Positions 7,343 to 15,223 of a DNA stretch of 44,602 nt are shown here, piece after piece. Origin of the DNA: Tepidicella xavieri (lineage in GTDB: Bacteria > Pseudomonadota > Gammaproteobacteria > Burkholderiales > Burkholderiaceae_C); assembly GCF_004363315.1 (NCBI RefSeq), contig NZ_SNYL01000020.1, forward strand, positions 1 to 44,602, read 5' to 3'. The translations under genes and the position numbers were made by a program. The notes below the pieces were generated by a model. That model made no database searches. It saw only the letters and a list, made by a program, of their open reading frames with translations, and was not told the origin of the DNA. Each line of letters starts with the position of its first letter. The first letter of the stretch is position 1.

Positions 7343-8323
7343 ATGAACGTGTGTATCGTCGGCGCTGGCGCCATCGGCGGGCTGATCGGGACGCGGCTGG
7401 CGCAACTACCCGGTTGCCGCGTGAGCGCGTTGGCACGCGGCGCCACCTTGGCCGCCTTGCAAGCCCACGGCTGGCGGCTGGAGACGCAGGGAACGACGCT
7501 GCACGCGCCCGTCGAGGCCCGCGCCTGCGCGGACGAACTCGGGCCGCAGGATCTGGTGATCATCGCGGTCAAAAGCCCGGCGCTGCCGGCCCTGGCGCCC
7601 GCGCTGGCCCCATTGATTGGCCATGAAACGGTGATCCTGCCGGCCATGAACGGCGTGCCCTGGTGGTTTTGCCAGCGGCTGCCGGGTTGGGAACGCGCGC
7701 CGCTGCAGAGCGTGGACCCCACAGGCGCCACGGCAGCCGCGCTGCCGGCGCAACAGCTGTTGGCCTGTGTGGTGCACGCCAGTGCTGCCACGATCGGCCC
7801 CGGCCATGTGCGGCACCAGATGGGGCATGGGCTGATCGTCGGCGAGCCGTGGGGCGGCACGAGCGAGCGCGCCCAGCGCATCGGGGCGCTGCTGCAACAG
7901 ACCGGCTTCGAAGTGACGGTATCGCCCGACGTGCGCCGAGACATCTGGTACAAGCTCTGGGGCAACATGACGATGAATCCGGTCTCGGCCCTCACCGGCG
8001 CCACGGTGGACCGCATCCTGGCCGACCCGTTGGTGCGTGACTTGTGCTCATCGGTGATGCGCGAAGCCGCCGCCATCGGGGAGCGCATCGGCTGCCCCAT
8101 CGATCAGGCGCCCGAGGACCGCCACGCCGTCACCGCGCGGCTGGGGGCCTTCCGCACCTCGATGCTGCAGGACGTCGAGGCCGGCCGCCCGGTGGAGCTC
8201 GACGCACTGCTGGGTGCGGTGTGCGAAATCGGCCAGCGGCTGGGCGTGCCCACCCCCTGCGCCAACGCCCTGCTGGGCCTGAGCCGGCTGTTTGCCCGTC
8301 AGCGCGGCCTGTATCCGGCCTGA
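7343..8323 (+). CDS. 2-dehydropantoate 2-reductase family protein (ApbA/PanE-like)
   Basis: This 326-residue NADPH-dependent reductase has a Rossmann start with GAGAIGG at 7-13, Asn103 in AMNGV, and the catalytic-type Lys204 in YKLWGNMTMNP, all typical of ketopantoate reductases. The C-terminal helical domain ends with the SMLQDVEAGRPVELDALLG block that is highly characteristic of the family. The true substrate is uncertain, because many paralogues reduce other 2-oxo acids. The start is fixed by GGGAGGAG (7329-7336) and the conserved MNVCIVGAGAIGG. Its ribosome-binding site is exactly complementary to a segment of the upstream RNA. It is convergent with the TPR-methyltransferase, with 28 bp between the stops. 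Confidence 0.85.
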   Translation: MNVCIVGAGAIGGLIGTRLAQLPGCRVSALARGATLAALQAHGWRLETQGTTLHAPVEARACADELGPQDLVIIAVKSPALPALAPALAPLIGHETVILPAMNGVPWWFCQRLPGWERAPLQSVDPTGATAAALPAQQLLACVVHASAATIGPGHVRHQMGHGLIVGEPWGGTSERAQRIGALLQQTGFEVTVSPDVRRDIWYKLWGNMTMNPVSALTGATVDRILADPLVRDLCSSVMREAAAIGERIGCPIDQAPEDRHAVTARLGAFRTSMLQDVEAGRPVELDALLGAVCEIGQRLGVPTPCANALLGLSRLFARQRGLYPA

Positions 8324-8351
8324 TGCTCGCCACCACGCCCGCACGCGGCCT

Positions 8352-9554
8352 TCAGCAGCGCTGCAGGTAATGGTAGTGCGCCAGCACAGGGCGCTGCTGA
8401 TCGTGACGGATGGGCGCCACAAGTCGGCGCCGGCCGGTAAACCCGTGCGCTGCGGCCAGAGCGTCGATGTAGTCTGGCGCATGGGTGTACCGCAGGCTGG
8501 GCTGCAATTCGGCGGCGCTACCGGCTGCCCCTGGCTCCACGCTGAAGGCCAGCCATCCGCCCGGCACCATGCAGGCCGCCAGACGCGCGAAAGCGACATC
8601 GAGTTCGCCCACATAGATGAACACATCGGCCGCCAACACCAGGTCGAAGCGCTGCAAGGGTTGTTCCAACACCTGGTGCAGATCCCCAACGATGAGCGCA
8701 TCGTAGAGCCCGCGCTCGCGGGCGCGGGCCACCATCTCAGCCGACAGGTCGATGCCGGTGAGATGCGCGGCACGATCGCGCACCAGCGGTGCGCACAGTC
8801 CCGTGCCACACCCCAGATCGAGCACCCGCTCGAAACGCTGCGGCGCCTCGGCAGGCAAGCCATCGACCAACACGCGGTGGCCCTGATAGCCCAAGGTATC
8901 GACCAGGTGCGCGTCGAAGTCGGCCGCATACTGGTCAAACAGGTTTTGCACATACATCTGCGGTGGCCGAGGCACCGACCCCACGCGAGTGACCGCGGCC
9001 AAGAGATAACCGGTCAGTGCCGGATCGGCCCCCTGAGCCAGCGCCTCGCGGTAGCAGATGGCGGCCTGATCGTGCGCCCCCGTCTCCCGGTACAACTCCC
9101 CCAGTTCGACCCAGGCCGGGGCCTGAGCCACGTCGCGCTCCAGCAGTTCGCGGTAGGCGTCGATGGCATCGACCCAACGGCCCAGCCGGCTCAGGCAACG
9201 GGCCCGGCGCAGCGCCAGATCGGCATGCCCCCTTCCCCAGGCAATGGCCTGCTCCAGCGCAGTCAGGGCTTCGGCCCACTGCCCCAGTTCTGAGCAAGCC
9301 ACCCCGAGCGCCGCCCAGCCGTCGGCGGCCTGGGTTTCGGTGCGCAATGCCTGGCGCAAGGGTTCGAGGGCCTGCGCGTAGCGCTGCAAATGCACCCGGG
9401 TCACTCCCAGATTCAGCAGCACAGACGGACGCCCGGGCGCCCAGTGCAGGGCTTCACTGAAGGCGGACTCGGCTGCCTGAAGGTTGCCCTGCTCGAAGAG
9501 GGCTACCCCGGCGGCAAACGCCTGTCGCGCGCGTTCGATGGTCTCGGCTTGCAT
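8352..9554 (-). CDS. TPR-repeat class I SAM-dependent methyltransferase
   Basis: This is a 400-residue protein of two parts. Residues about 10-175 form a row of TPR-like helical repeats (for example GVALFEQGNLQAAESAFSEAL and YRETGAHDQAAICYREAL). Residues about 205-400 form a class I methyltransferase with the SAM-binding motif VLDLGCGTG at 244-252 and an acidic strand end TGIDLS. The substrate is unknown, and the TPR part suggests a protein partner or protein substrate. The start at 9554 has no Shine-Dalgarno but a TACACT box 8 nt upstream, as if the mRNA were leaderless. It lies 49 bp downstream of paaE in the same direction, but no link with phenylacetate metabolism is evident. Confidence 0.8.
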   Translation of the reverse strand: MQAETIERARQAFAAGVALFEQGNLQAAESAFSEALHWAPGRPSVLLNLGVTRVHLQRYAQALEPLRQALRTETQAADGWAALGVACSELGQWAEALTALEQAIAWGRGHADLALRRARCLSRLGRWVDAIDAYRELLERDVAQAPAWVELGELYRETGAHDQAAICYREALAQGADPALTGYLLAAVTRVGSVPRPPQMYVQNLFDQYAADFDAHLVDTLGYQGHRVLVDGLPAEAPQRFERVLDLGCGTGLCAPLVRDRAAHLTGIDLSAEMVARARERGLYDALIVGDLHQVLEQPLQRFDLVLAADVFIYVGELDVAFARLAACMVPGGWLAFSVEPGAAGSAAELQPSLRYTHAPDYIDALAAAHGFTGRRRLVAPIRHDQQRPVLAHYHYLQRC

Positions 9555-9562
9555 AAGGCGCC

Positions 9563-9568
9563 AGTGTA
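9563..9568 (-). promoter_or_regulatory. -10-like box TACACT, possible leaderless start of the TPR-methyltransferase
   Basis: TACACT on the minus strand ends 8 nt before the ATG at 9554, and no Shine-Dalgarno is present. A recognisable -35 box is missing. Confidence 0.35.
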
Positions 9569-9603
9569 GCCGTGCCCACCCAGCGCGCGGCAAGGGCGAC
9601 GGC

Positions 9604-10701
9604 TCAGCGCTCGTCGAAGCTCACGACCAGCCGGTCGGTCAGCGCCTTGGCCTGACAGGTGAGCACGAAGCCTTGGGCGATCTCATCGTCTTGCAGGGTG
9701 AAGTTCTTCTCCATCTCTACCCGGCCATCGAGCACCTTGCCACGGCAGGTGCAGCACACACCGGCTTTGCAGGAATAAGGCAGGTCCAGGCCGGCGTTGA
9801 GCGCGGCATCGAGCACGCGCTCGTCGCGGCCCAGGGGCACCTCGTGCTGCTTGCCATCGAGCACCACGGTCAGCCGGATGCCCTTGGCCGCATCGACCTG
9901 GCGGGACTTGGCGTCCACGTCGGCCTGTACTTTGGCCGCCATGGCCGCCCCGGTGGTGAAGCGCTCGGTGTAGATGCGGCTGGCCGGCACGCCCGCCTCC
10001 AGCAAGCCTTGCTCGGTGGCTTCGATCATGGCTTCAGGGCCGCAGATGAACACTTCATCCATGCTCTTGGCCGGCAACAGGGCGGCCACGATGTCGAGCA
10101 CCTTCTGCTTGTCGATGCGGCCTTGCAGCAAGTCCACCTCCTGCGCCTGGCGCGAGAGGATGTGGATCATGGTGAAGCGGTCCGGGTAGCGGTCCTTGAG
10201 GTCCTGCAGGGCCTCGTTGAACATGACGCTGCTCATGCGGCGGTTGCCATAGACCAGGGTGAACTTGGATTCGGGCTGCTCTTCCAGCGTGGTGGCCGCA
10301 ATCGAGAGGATGGGCGTGATGCCGGAGCCGGCCGCGAAGCCGACGCGATGGATGGCGCGCGCCTTCTTGACGGTGAAACGGCCATCGGGCGGCATGACGT
10401 GCAGCCGGTCTCCCACCCGGATGGCCGAGACGGCCCAGTTGGAAAACAGACCGCCATCGACCGGCCGGATGCCGATTTCCAGCTCGCCGTGGCGCTCGAA
10501 ACGGCTGCGTGGGCTGCTGATGGAGTAGTTGCGGCGCACATCCTGCCCTTGCAGTTGGGCGCGCAGCGTCAGGAACTGGCCCGGCTCGAACGCAAACACC
10601 GGCCGCTGCTCGGGCGGCACGTCGAAAGTGATGGCCACCGAGCCCGCGGCTTCGGGGCTGACCCGCTTGACGGTGAGTTCGTGAAAACGCGGTGCGGTCA
10701 T
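9604..10701 (-). CDS. paaE: Phenylacetyl-CoA 1,2-epoxidase reductase PaaE
   Basis: This 365-residue electron-transfer subunit passes electrons from NADPH through FAD and a 2Fe-2S centre to the PaaAC oxygenase. The N-terminal FAD domain shows RRNYSISS at about 56-63, and the NAD(P) part shows GFAAGSGITPI and FICGPEAMI. The C-terminal ferredoxin domain has the plant-type Cys pattern YSCKAGVCCTCRG followed about 30 residues later by LTCQA. The start ATG at 10701 lies 1 nt beyond the paaD stop, so translation is probably coupled. It is the last paa gene of the leftward run. Confidence 0.95.
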   Translation of the reverse strand: MTAPRFHELTVKRVSPEAAGSVAITFDVPPEQRPVFAFEPGQFLTLRAQLQGQDVRRNYSISSPRSRFERHGELEIGIRPVDGGLFSNWAVSAIRVGDRLHVMPPDGRFTVKKARAIHRVGFAAGSGITPILSIAATTLEEQPESKFTLVYGNRRMSSVMFNEALQDLKDRYPDRFTMIHILSRQAQEVDLLQGRIDKQKVLDIVAALLPAKSMDEVFICGPEAMIEATEQGLLEAGVPASRIYTERFTTGAAMAAKVQADVDAKSRQVDAAKGIRLTVVLDGKQHEVPLGRDERVLDAALNAGLDLPYSCKAGVCCTCRGKVLDGRVEMEKNFTLQDDEIAQGFVLTCQAKALTDRLVVSFDER

Positions 10702-10702
10702 G

Positions 10703-11230
10703 TCAGTACGGTTTGAAATGGTCGAAAGGTTCCTGGCAATCCAGGCATTTGTAAAGGGCCTTGCAGGCGGTGGAGCCGAAGTGAGACGTCTCGACCGTGT
10801 GCAGCGACCCGCAACGGGGACAGGCCACGCCGGGGGCGCCTTGCCCGGCGCCACGCACGAACCGCAGCACCCGCTCGGCCGCCGGCGCGGCCACAGCGGC
10901 TTCGGCGCAGCGCCCTTGGGGGGGCGCGATGCCGTAAGCACGCAGCTTTTCGTGCGCCGTCTCGCTCATCCAGTCGGTGGTCCAGGCAGGGGCGAGCCGG
11001 GTAACGACCCGCGCCGGCACGCCCAGGCTTTGCAGCGTCTGGCGCACGTCGTCCTCGATCTGCGCCATCGCCGGGCAGCCGCTGTAGGTCGGCGTGATGA
11101 CCACTTCCACACCGTCGGCGGTTTCGCGCACGTCGCGCAGAATACCCATCTCCCGCAGACTCAGCACGGGGATTTCCGGATCGCTGAGGCGCTCCAGCTC
11201 GGCCCATACGCGTTCGACGGTCTGGCTCAT
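10703..11230 (-). CDS. paaD: Phenylacetyl-CoA epoxidase accessory protein PaaD
   Basis: This 175-residue protein of the MIP18/SufT-like (DUF59) class is needed for the phenylacetyl-CoA epoxygenase, probably in Fe-S or metal-centre assembly. The N-terminal half has the DUF59 signature (DPEIPVLSLREMGILRDV and TPTYSGCPAM). The C-terminal region has a Cys cluster CPRCGS and YKCLDCQEPFDHFKPY, matching the zinc-ribbon-like tail of PaaD proteins. It lies 10 bp after the paaC stop and 1 nt before the paaE start, consistent with a single operon. Confidence 0.95.
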   Translation of the reverse strand: MSQTVERVWAELERLSDPEIPVLSLREMGILRDVRETADGVEVVITPTYSGCPAMAQIEDDVRQTLQSLGVPARVVTRLAPAWTTDWMSETAHEKLRAYGIAPPQGRCAEAAVAAPAAERVLRFVRGAGQGAPGVACPRCGSLHTVETSHFGSTACKALYKCLDCQEPFDHFKPY

Positions 11231-11240
11231 GGCAACCCGC

Positions 11241-12044
11241 TCACCACTGGGCGCCGGGATGGGCGCGTGCCAGGCATTGCATTTCGGCCAGCAGATAGCC
11301 CAGGTGCTCGGAATGCAGGCCGTTTTTGCCCTGCGTCACGTAGCCGGTGGCCGCAGACCGCTTGAGCGTGGCTTCGGCCAGGGCATCATCGACGATGGCG
11401 TCCCAGGCCGGACGCAAGGTTTTGACGTCCACCCCCAGGCCAAAGGCCGCCGCGGCCGCCTCCACCGGGCTGTCGGCCCAGAATTCCTGGGTATAGGGCA
11501 TGAGGTGGTCGAGCGCGGCTTGGGCACGGGCGTGTGACTCGTCGGTGCCATCGCCCATGCGCACCAGCCAGTCGCGGGCATGGCGCAGGTGGTAGCGCGT
11601 TTCCTTGAGCGACTTGGCGGCGATGGCGGCCAGTTCGTCGTCGCAGGAGCGTTGCAGGGCCTCCCACACCAGCACCATCAACGCGCTGTAGAGGAAGTTG
11701 CGCACGATGGTGGTGGCATAGTCGCGATCGGTGCGGGCATAGCCCACCAGCGGGCCATGGTGCGGCAACTCCAGCAGGGTGTAGTTGCGGAACTGGGTGT
11801 CGTCGCGGAAGTAAGCCAGGGTGTCTTCGGTCACGTCGCCACCCATGCGGGCAGCCGTCTGCTGATACAGCAGCCGGGCCTGGCCGATGAGGTCCAGGCT
11901 GATGTTGGCCATGGCCAGATCTTCCTCGATCACGGGCCCGTGCCCACACCATTCGGCGTTGCGCTGGCCCAGCACCACGGCATTGTCGGCCAGGTGGAGC
12001 AGGTAGTCGATGGTGACGTCGGTGGTGGTGGTGGTGGCGCTCAT
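11241..12044 (-). CDS. paaC: Phenylacetyl-CoA 1,2-epoxidase structural subunit PaaC
   Basis: This 267-residue ferritin-like structural partner of PaaA belongs to the ring 1,2-epoxidase. Recognisable stretches are YLLHLADNAVVLGQRNAEW, the SLDLIGQARLLYQ helix and SLKETRYHLRHARDWLVRMGDGT. It resembles PaaA in fold but serves a structural role. Two adjacent start codons exist, GTG 12047 and ATG 12044. I chose ATG because its A is the last base of the paaB stop (TGATG), a coupling arrangement seen elsewhere in this operon. Confidence 0.95.
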   Translation of the reverse strand: MSATTTTTDVTIDYLLHLADNAVVLGQRNAEWCGHGPVIEEDLAMANISLDLIGQARLLYQQTAARMGGDVTEDTLAYFRDDTQFRNYTLLELPHHGPLVGYARTDRDYATTIVRNFLYSALMVLVWEALQRSCDDELAAIAAKSLKETRYHLRHARDWLVRMGDGTDESHARAQAALDHLMPYTQEFWADSPVEAAAAAFGLGVDVKTLRPAWDAIVDDALAEATLKRSAATGYVTQGKNGLHSEHLGYLLAEMQCLARAHPGAQW

Positions 12045-12352
12045 CACATGTGCCCCACTTCTTCAGGAATCTCGTAGAAGGTCGGGTGGCGGTAGATCTT
12101 GTCGGCCGCCGGCTCGAAAAATTCGGCCTTGTCGTCCGGGGCGCTGGCGGTGATGGCCTTGGAGGGCACCACCCAGATGCTGACGCCCTCCTGGCGGCGG
12201 GTATAGACGTCGCGCGCCATCTGCAGGGCGTGCTGGGCATCGGCGGCGTGCAGGCTGCCGCAATGTTTGTGTTCCAGGCCCTGTTTGCTGCGGACGAACA
12301 CTTCCCACAGGGGCCAGTCTTTGAGGGCGGGGGTGTTGGCAGGGGTGATCAT
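12044..12352 (-). CDS. paaB: Phenylacetyl-CoA 1,2-epoxidase subunit PaaB
   Basis: This 102-residue small subunit of the PaaABCE epoxidase is recognised by [24 protein letters not shown] at the N-terminus and by [19 protein letters not shown] in the centre. The size is typical of PaaB, and it bridges PaaAC heterodimers in the known complex. The start overlaps the paaA stop by 4 bp (ATGA, 12349-12352) and its stop overlaps the paaC start by 1 bp. This fits one polycistronic message with coupled translation. Confidence 0.95.
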   Translation of the reverse strand: MITPANTPALKDWPLWEVFVRSKQGLEHKHCGSLHAADAQHALQMARDVYTRRQEGVSIWVVPSKAITASAPDDKAEFFEPAADKIYRHPTFYEIPEEVGHM

Positions 12353-13359
12353 GCGGCCTCCTTCAGGGCACGTTGCTGTTGTTTGCGGGCATGGGCCAGG
12401 GCGGCGTCGCGCACCCACTGGCCGTCGTTGTGCGCCTTGACCCGCGTGGCCAGGCGCTGCTTGTTCATCGGCCCGTGGCCATTGACGGTCTGCCAGAACT
12501 CGTCCCAGTCGATTTGGCCGTAGTCGTAATGGCCGCGCTCGGGGTTCCATTTGAGGTCGGGGTCGGGCAAGGTCACGCCCAGCACCTCGGCCTGGGGCAC
12601 GGTGGCGTCGATGAATTTCTGGCGCAGCTCGTCGTTGCTGATGCGCTTGATGCCCCAGCGCATGCCTTGGGCCGTGTGGGGGCTGTCGGCATCGGGCGGG
12701 CCGAACATGGCCAGGCACTTCCACCACCAGCGGTTGACGGCGTCTTGCACCATGTCACGCTGGGCCTGGGTGCCTTTCATCATGACCAGCAGCGCTTCGT
12801 AGCCCTGGCGCTGGTGGAAGCTTTCTTCCTTGCAGATGCGGATCATGGCGCGGGCATAGGGGCCGTAGCTGCAGCGGCACAGCGGGATCTGGTTCATGAT
12901 GGCCGCACCATCCACCAGCCAGCCGATGACGCCCACATCGGCCCAGTTGAGCGTGGGGTAGTTGAAAATGGAGCTGTACTTGGCCCGGCCGCTGTGCAGG
13001 GCGTCGAGCATCTCGGCGCGGCTGATGCCCAGCGTCTCGGCGGCGCTGTAGAGGTACTGGCCGTGGCCACCTTCGTCCTGCACCTTGGCAATCAGGATGG
13101 CCTTGCGCTTGAGGCTGGGGGCGCGGGAAATCCAGTTGCCTTCGGGGAGCATGCCCACGATCTCGCTGTGCGCATGCTGGCTGATCTGCCGGATCAGCGT
13201 CTTGCGGTAGGCCTCGGGCATCCAGTCCTGCGGTTCGATGCGTCCATCGGCGGCGATGCGGGCCTCGAAGCGGGCCAGCAGTTCCTCGGGTTCGGTGGGC
13301 GTCAGGGGCTGAACGGTCTTGCCGGTGTCGTCCGGCACGCTGAAGGATTGGGTGTACAT
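12349..13359 (-). CDS. paaA: Phenylacetyl-CoA 1,2-epoxidase catalytic subunit PaaA
   Basis: This 336-residue di-iron catalytic subunit epoxidises the ring of phenylacetyl-CoA. Carboxylate and His ligands of the ferritin-like core are visible in [14 protein letters not shown] (EGGH type), in [16 protein letters not shown] (EESFH) and in the helix starting [25 protein letters not shown]. The length matches PaaA. AGGAGAG before the ATG supports the start. It follows paaK by 24 bp and overlaps paaB by 4 bp. Confidence 0.96.
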   Translation of the reverse strand: MYTQSFSVPDDTGKTVQPLTPTEPEELLARFEARIAADGRIEPQDWMPEAYRKTLIRQISQHAHSEIVGMLPEGNWISRAPSLKRKAILIAKVQDEGGHGQYLYSAAETLGISRAEMLDALHSGRAKYSSIFNYPTLNWADVGVIGWLVDGAAIMNQIPLCRCSYGPYARAMIRICKEESFHQRQGYEALLVMMKGTQAQRDMVQDAVNRWWWKCLAMFGPPDADSPHTAQGMRWGIKRISNDELRQKFIDATVPQAEVLGVTLPDPDLKWNPERGHYDYGQIDWDEFWQTVNGHGPMNKQRLATRVKAHNDGQWVRDAALAHARKQQQRALKEAA

Positions 13360-13383
13360 GGCGGCTCTCCTGGGAAGCGGAAA

Positions 13384-14709
13384 TCAGAGCGTCTTGGGGC
13401 GGTTGTCCACGACGCGACGGGCCTTGCCGGTCTGGGTGCGGGGAATGGCATCGGCATCCAGCACCGTGACCCGGGTGGATATGCCGATCAGGGTCTTGAT
13501 GCGGTGTTGCAGGGCCTGCCCGATGGCGCGGCGCTCGGCGTCGTCGATGCGGCCCATGAGCTCGCGCTGCAGTTCGCACTGCACTTCCACCTCGTCGAGG
13601 TGGCCCTGACGGCTGAGCTGGATCTGGTAGATGCCGGCCAGCCGCTGATCGCGCAGGATCTGCTCCTCGATCTGCGTCGGGAACACATTGACGCCGCGGA
13701 TGATGAGCATGTCGTCGCTGCGGCCAGTGATTTTGCCGAAGCGACGGAATGCGCGGGAGGTGGGCGGCAGCAAGCGGGTGAGGTCGCGCGTGCGGTAGCG
13801 GATGACGGGCATGGCTTCCTTGGTCAGCGATGTGAACACCAATTCGCCGTCGGCGCCGTCGGGCAGCACCTCGCCGGTGTCGGGGTCGATGATCTCGGGG
13901 TAGAAATGGTCTTCCCAGATCACCGGACCGTCTTTGGATTCGATGCATTCGTTGGCCACACCCGGGCCCATGACCTCCGACAAGCCGTAGATGTCCACCG
14001 CATCGATGCCGAGCTTGCGCTCGATCTCGGCGCGCATGCCCTCGCCCCACGGCTCGGCGCCGAAAATGCCCACTTTCAGCGAGATCTGATCAGGGGTGAT
14101 GCCCTGCCGCTCGAACTCCTCGGCGATCACCAGCGAGTAAGACGGCGTGACCATGATGATGTCGGGCTTGAAGTCCATGATGAGCTGCACTTGGCGCTCG
14201 GTCTGCCCGCCCGACATCGGGATGACGGTGCAGCCCAGCCGCTCGGCGCCGTAGTGCGCGCCCAGCCCGCCGGTGAACAGGCCGTAGCCGTAGGCGACGT
14301 GCACGATGTCGCCGGGGCGGCCGCCGGCGGCACGGATCGAGCGCGCCACCAGGTTGGCCCAGGTGTCGATGTCGCGCTGCGTGTAGCCGACCACGGTGGG
14401 CTTGCCGGTGGTGCCGGAGGAGGCATGGATGCGCACCACCTGCTCCCGCGGCACGGCAAACAGCCCGAAGGGGTAGTTGTCGCGCAGGTCGGCTTTGGTG
14501 GTGAAGGGGAACTTGGCCAGATCGGCCAGGGTTTTGAGGTCGTCCGGGTGGACACCGGCCGCATCGAACTTCTGCTTGTAGTGCGGCACGTTGTCGTAGG
14601 CGTGCTTGAGCGTCCATTTCAGACGCTGCAGTTGCAGGGCCGAAATCTCGTCGCGGCTGGCGGTCTCGATCGGCTCCAGGTCGCCGGGGCCGGGGCGTTT
14701 GACGGGCAT
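13384..14709 (-). CDS. paaK: Phenylacetate-CoA ligase PaaK
   Basis: This 441-residue AMP-forming ligase activates phenylacetate to phenylacetyl-CoA, the committing step of the pathway. The adenylate-forming signature HASSGTTGKPTVVGYT lies at about 94-109, with IFGAEPWGEGMR, IYGLSEVMGPGV, YRTRDLTRL and GRSDDMLIIRGVNVFPTQIEEQIL further on. The length and all core motifs match PaaK. It starts 41 bp after the paaI stop. The leftward order I-K-A-B-C-D-E makes it cotranscribed with the epoxidase. Confidence 0.96.
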   Translation of the reverse strand: MPVKRPGPGDLEPIETASRDEISALQLQRLKWTLKHAYDNVPHYKQKFDAAGVHPDDLKTLADLAKFPFTTKADLRDNYPFGLFAVPREQVVRIHASSGTTGKPTVVGYTQRDIDTWANLVARSIRAAGGRPGDIVHVAYGYGLFTGGLGAHYGAERLGCTVIPMSGGQTERQVQLIMDFKPDIIMVTPSYSLVIAEEFERQGITPDQISLKVGIFGAEPWGEGMRAEIERKLGIDAVDIYGLSEVMGPGVANECIESKDGPVIWEDHFYPEIIDPDTGEVLPDGADGELVFTSLTKEAMPVIRYRTRDLTRLLPPTSRAFRRFGKITGRSDDMLIIRGVNVFPTQIEEQILRDQRLAGIYQIQLSRQGHLDEVEVQCELQRELMGRIDDAERRAIGQALQHRIKTLIGISTRVTVLDADAIPRTQTGKARRVVDNRPKTL

Positions 14710-14750
14710 GAAAGTCTCCTCGCTGCGATGGGGTGGGCACGATATCGGGC

Positions 14751-15212
14751 TCAGGCCGGCTGCGCCTGCAGACCAGCGATCACCTCGCCCTGGATACGGT
14801 AGCTTTTGCCGCGGAACAGGGCCACGGTCTTGCCCCCGCGCACCCGCACCGTGATGTCGTACACCCCGGTGCGGCCACTGGCCGAGCGCTCCACGGCTTC
14901 GGCCTCCAGCACGTCGCCCTCGCGGGCGGGCGCCAGGAAGTCGATGTGGCAGGCCGACGCCACGGTGTTGAGGTTGTAGCTGTTGCAGGCGTAGGCAAAG
15001 GCGCTGTCGGCCAGCGTGAACATGAAGCCACCGTGGCAGATGGCGTGACCATTGACCATGTCGCGGCGAACCGCCATGCTCAGGGTGGCGCGCCCAGGGC
15101 CGATGGACTCCAACCGCATGCCCAGGGCCTGGGAGGCGTGATCGCGCGACCACATGGCCTGCGCCACGGCTTCGGCCAGCGCCTGCGGATCGGTGGGAAC
15201 GGGGGTGCTCAT
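14751..15212 (-). CDS. paaI: Hydroxyphenylacetyl-CoA thioesterase PaaI
   Basis: This 153-residue hotdog-fold thioesterase has the PaaI signature block MVNGHAICHGGFMFTLADSAFAYACNS, including the catalytic-type HGG(F/I) segment, and SACHIDFLAPAREGDVLEAEA in the second half. It is thought to release CoA from dead-end hydroxyphenylacetyl-CoA or ring-opened intermediates and so relieve CoA trapping. The start at 15212 follows the paaN stop by 11 bp. The context within paaN-I-K fits. Confidence 0.93.
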   Translation of the reverse strand: MSTPVPTDPQALAEAVAQAMWSRDHASQALGMRLESIGPGRATLSMAVRRDMVNGHAICHGGFMFTLADSAFAYACNSYNLNTVASACHIDFLAPAREGDVLEAEAVERSASGRTGVYDITVRVRGGKTVALFRGKSYRIQGEVIAGLQAQPA

Positions 15213-15223
15213 CGGAGCCGCCT

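Noticed and set aside
7098-7346. 82-codon plus-strand frame across the small-RNA region
   Set aside because: It crosses the terminator and has no ribosome-binding site or family match. The promoter and terminator explain the region better.
12373-14802. Long plus-strand open frame of about 800 codons opposite paaA and paaK
   Set aside because: It is a shadow of the GC-rich paa genes; no family resemblance and no ribosome-binding site.
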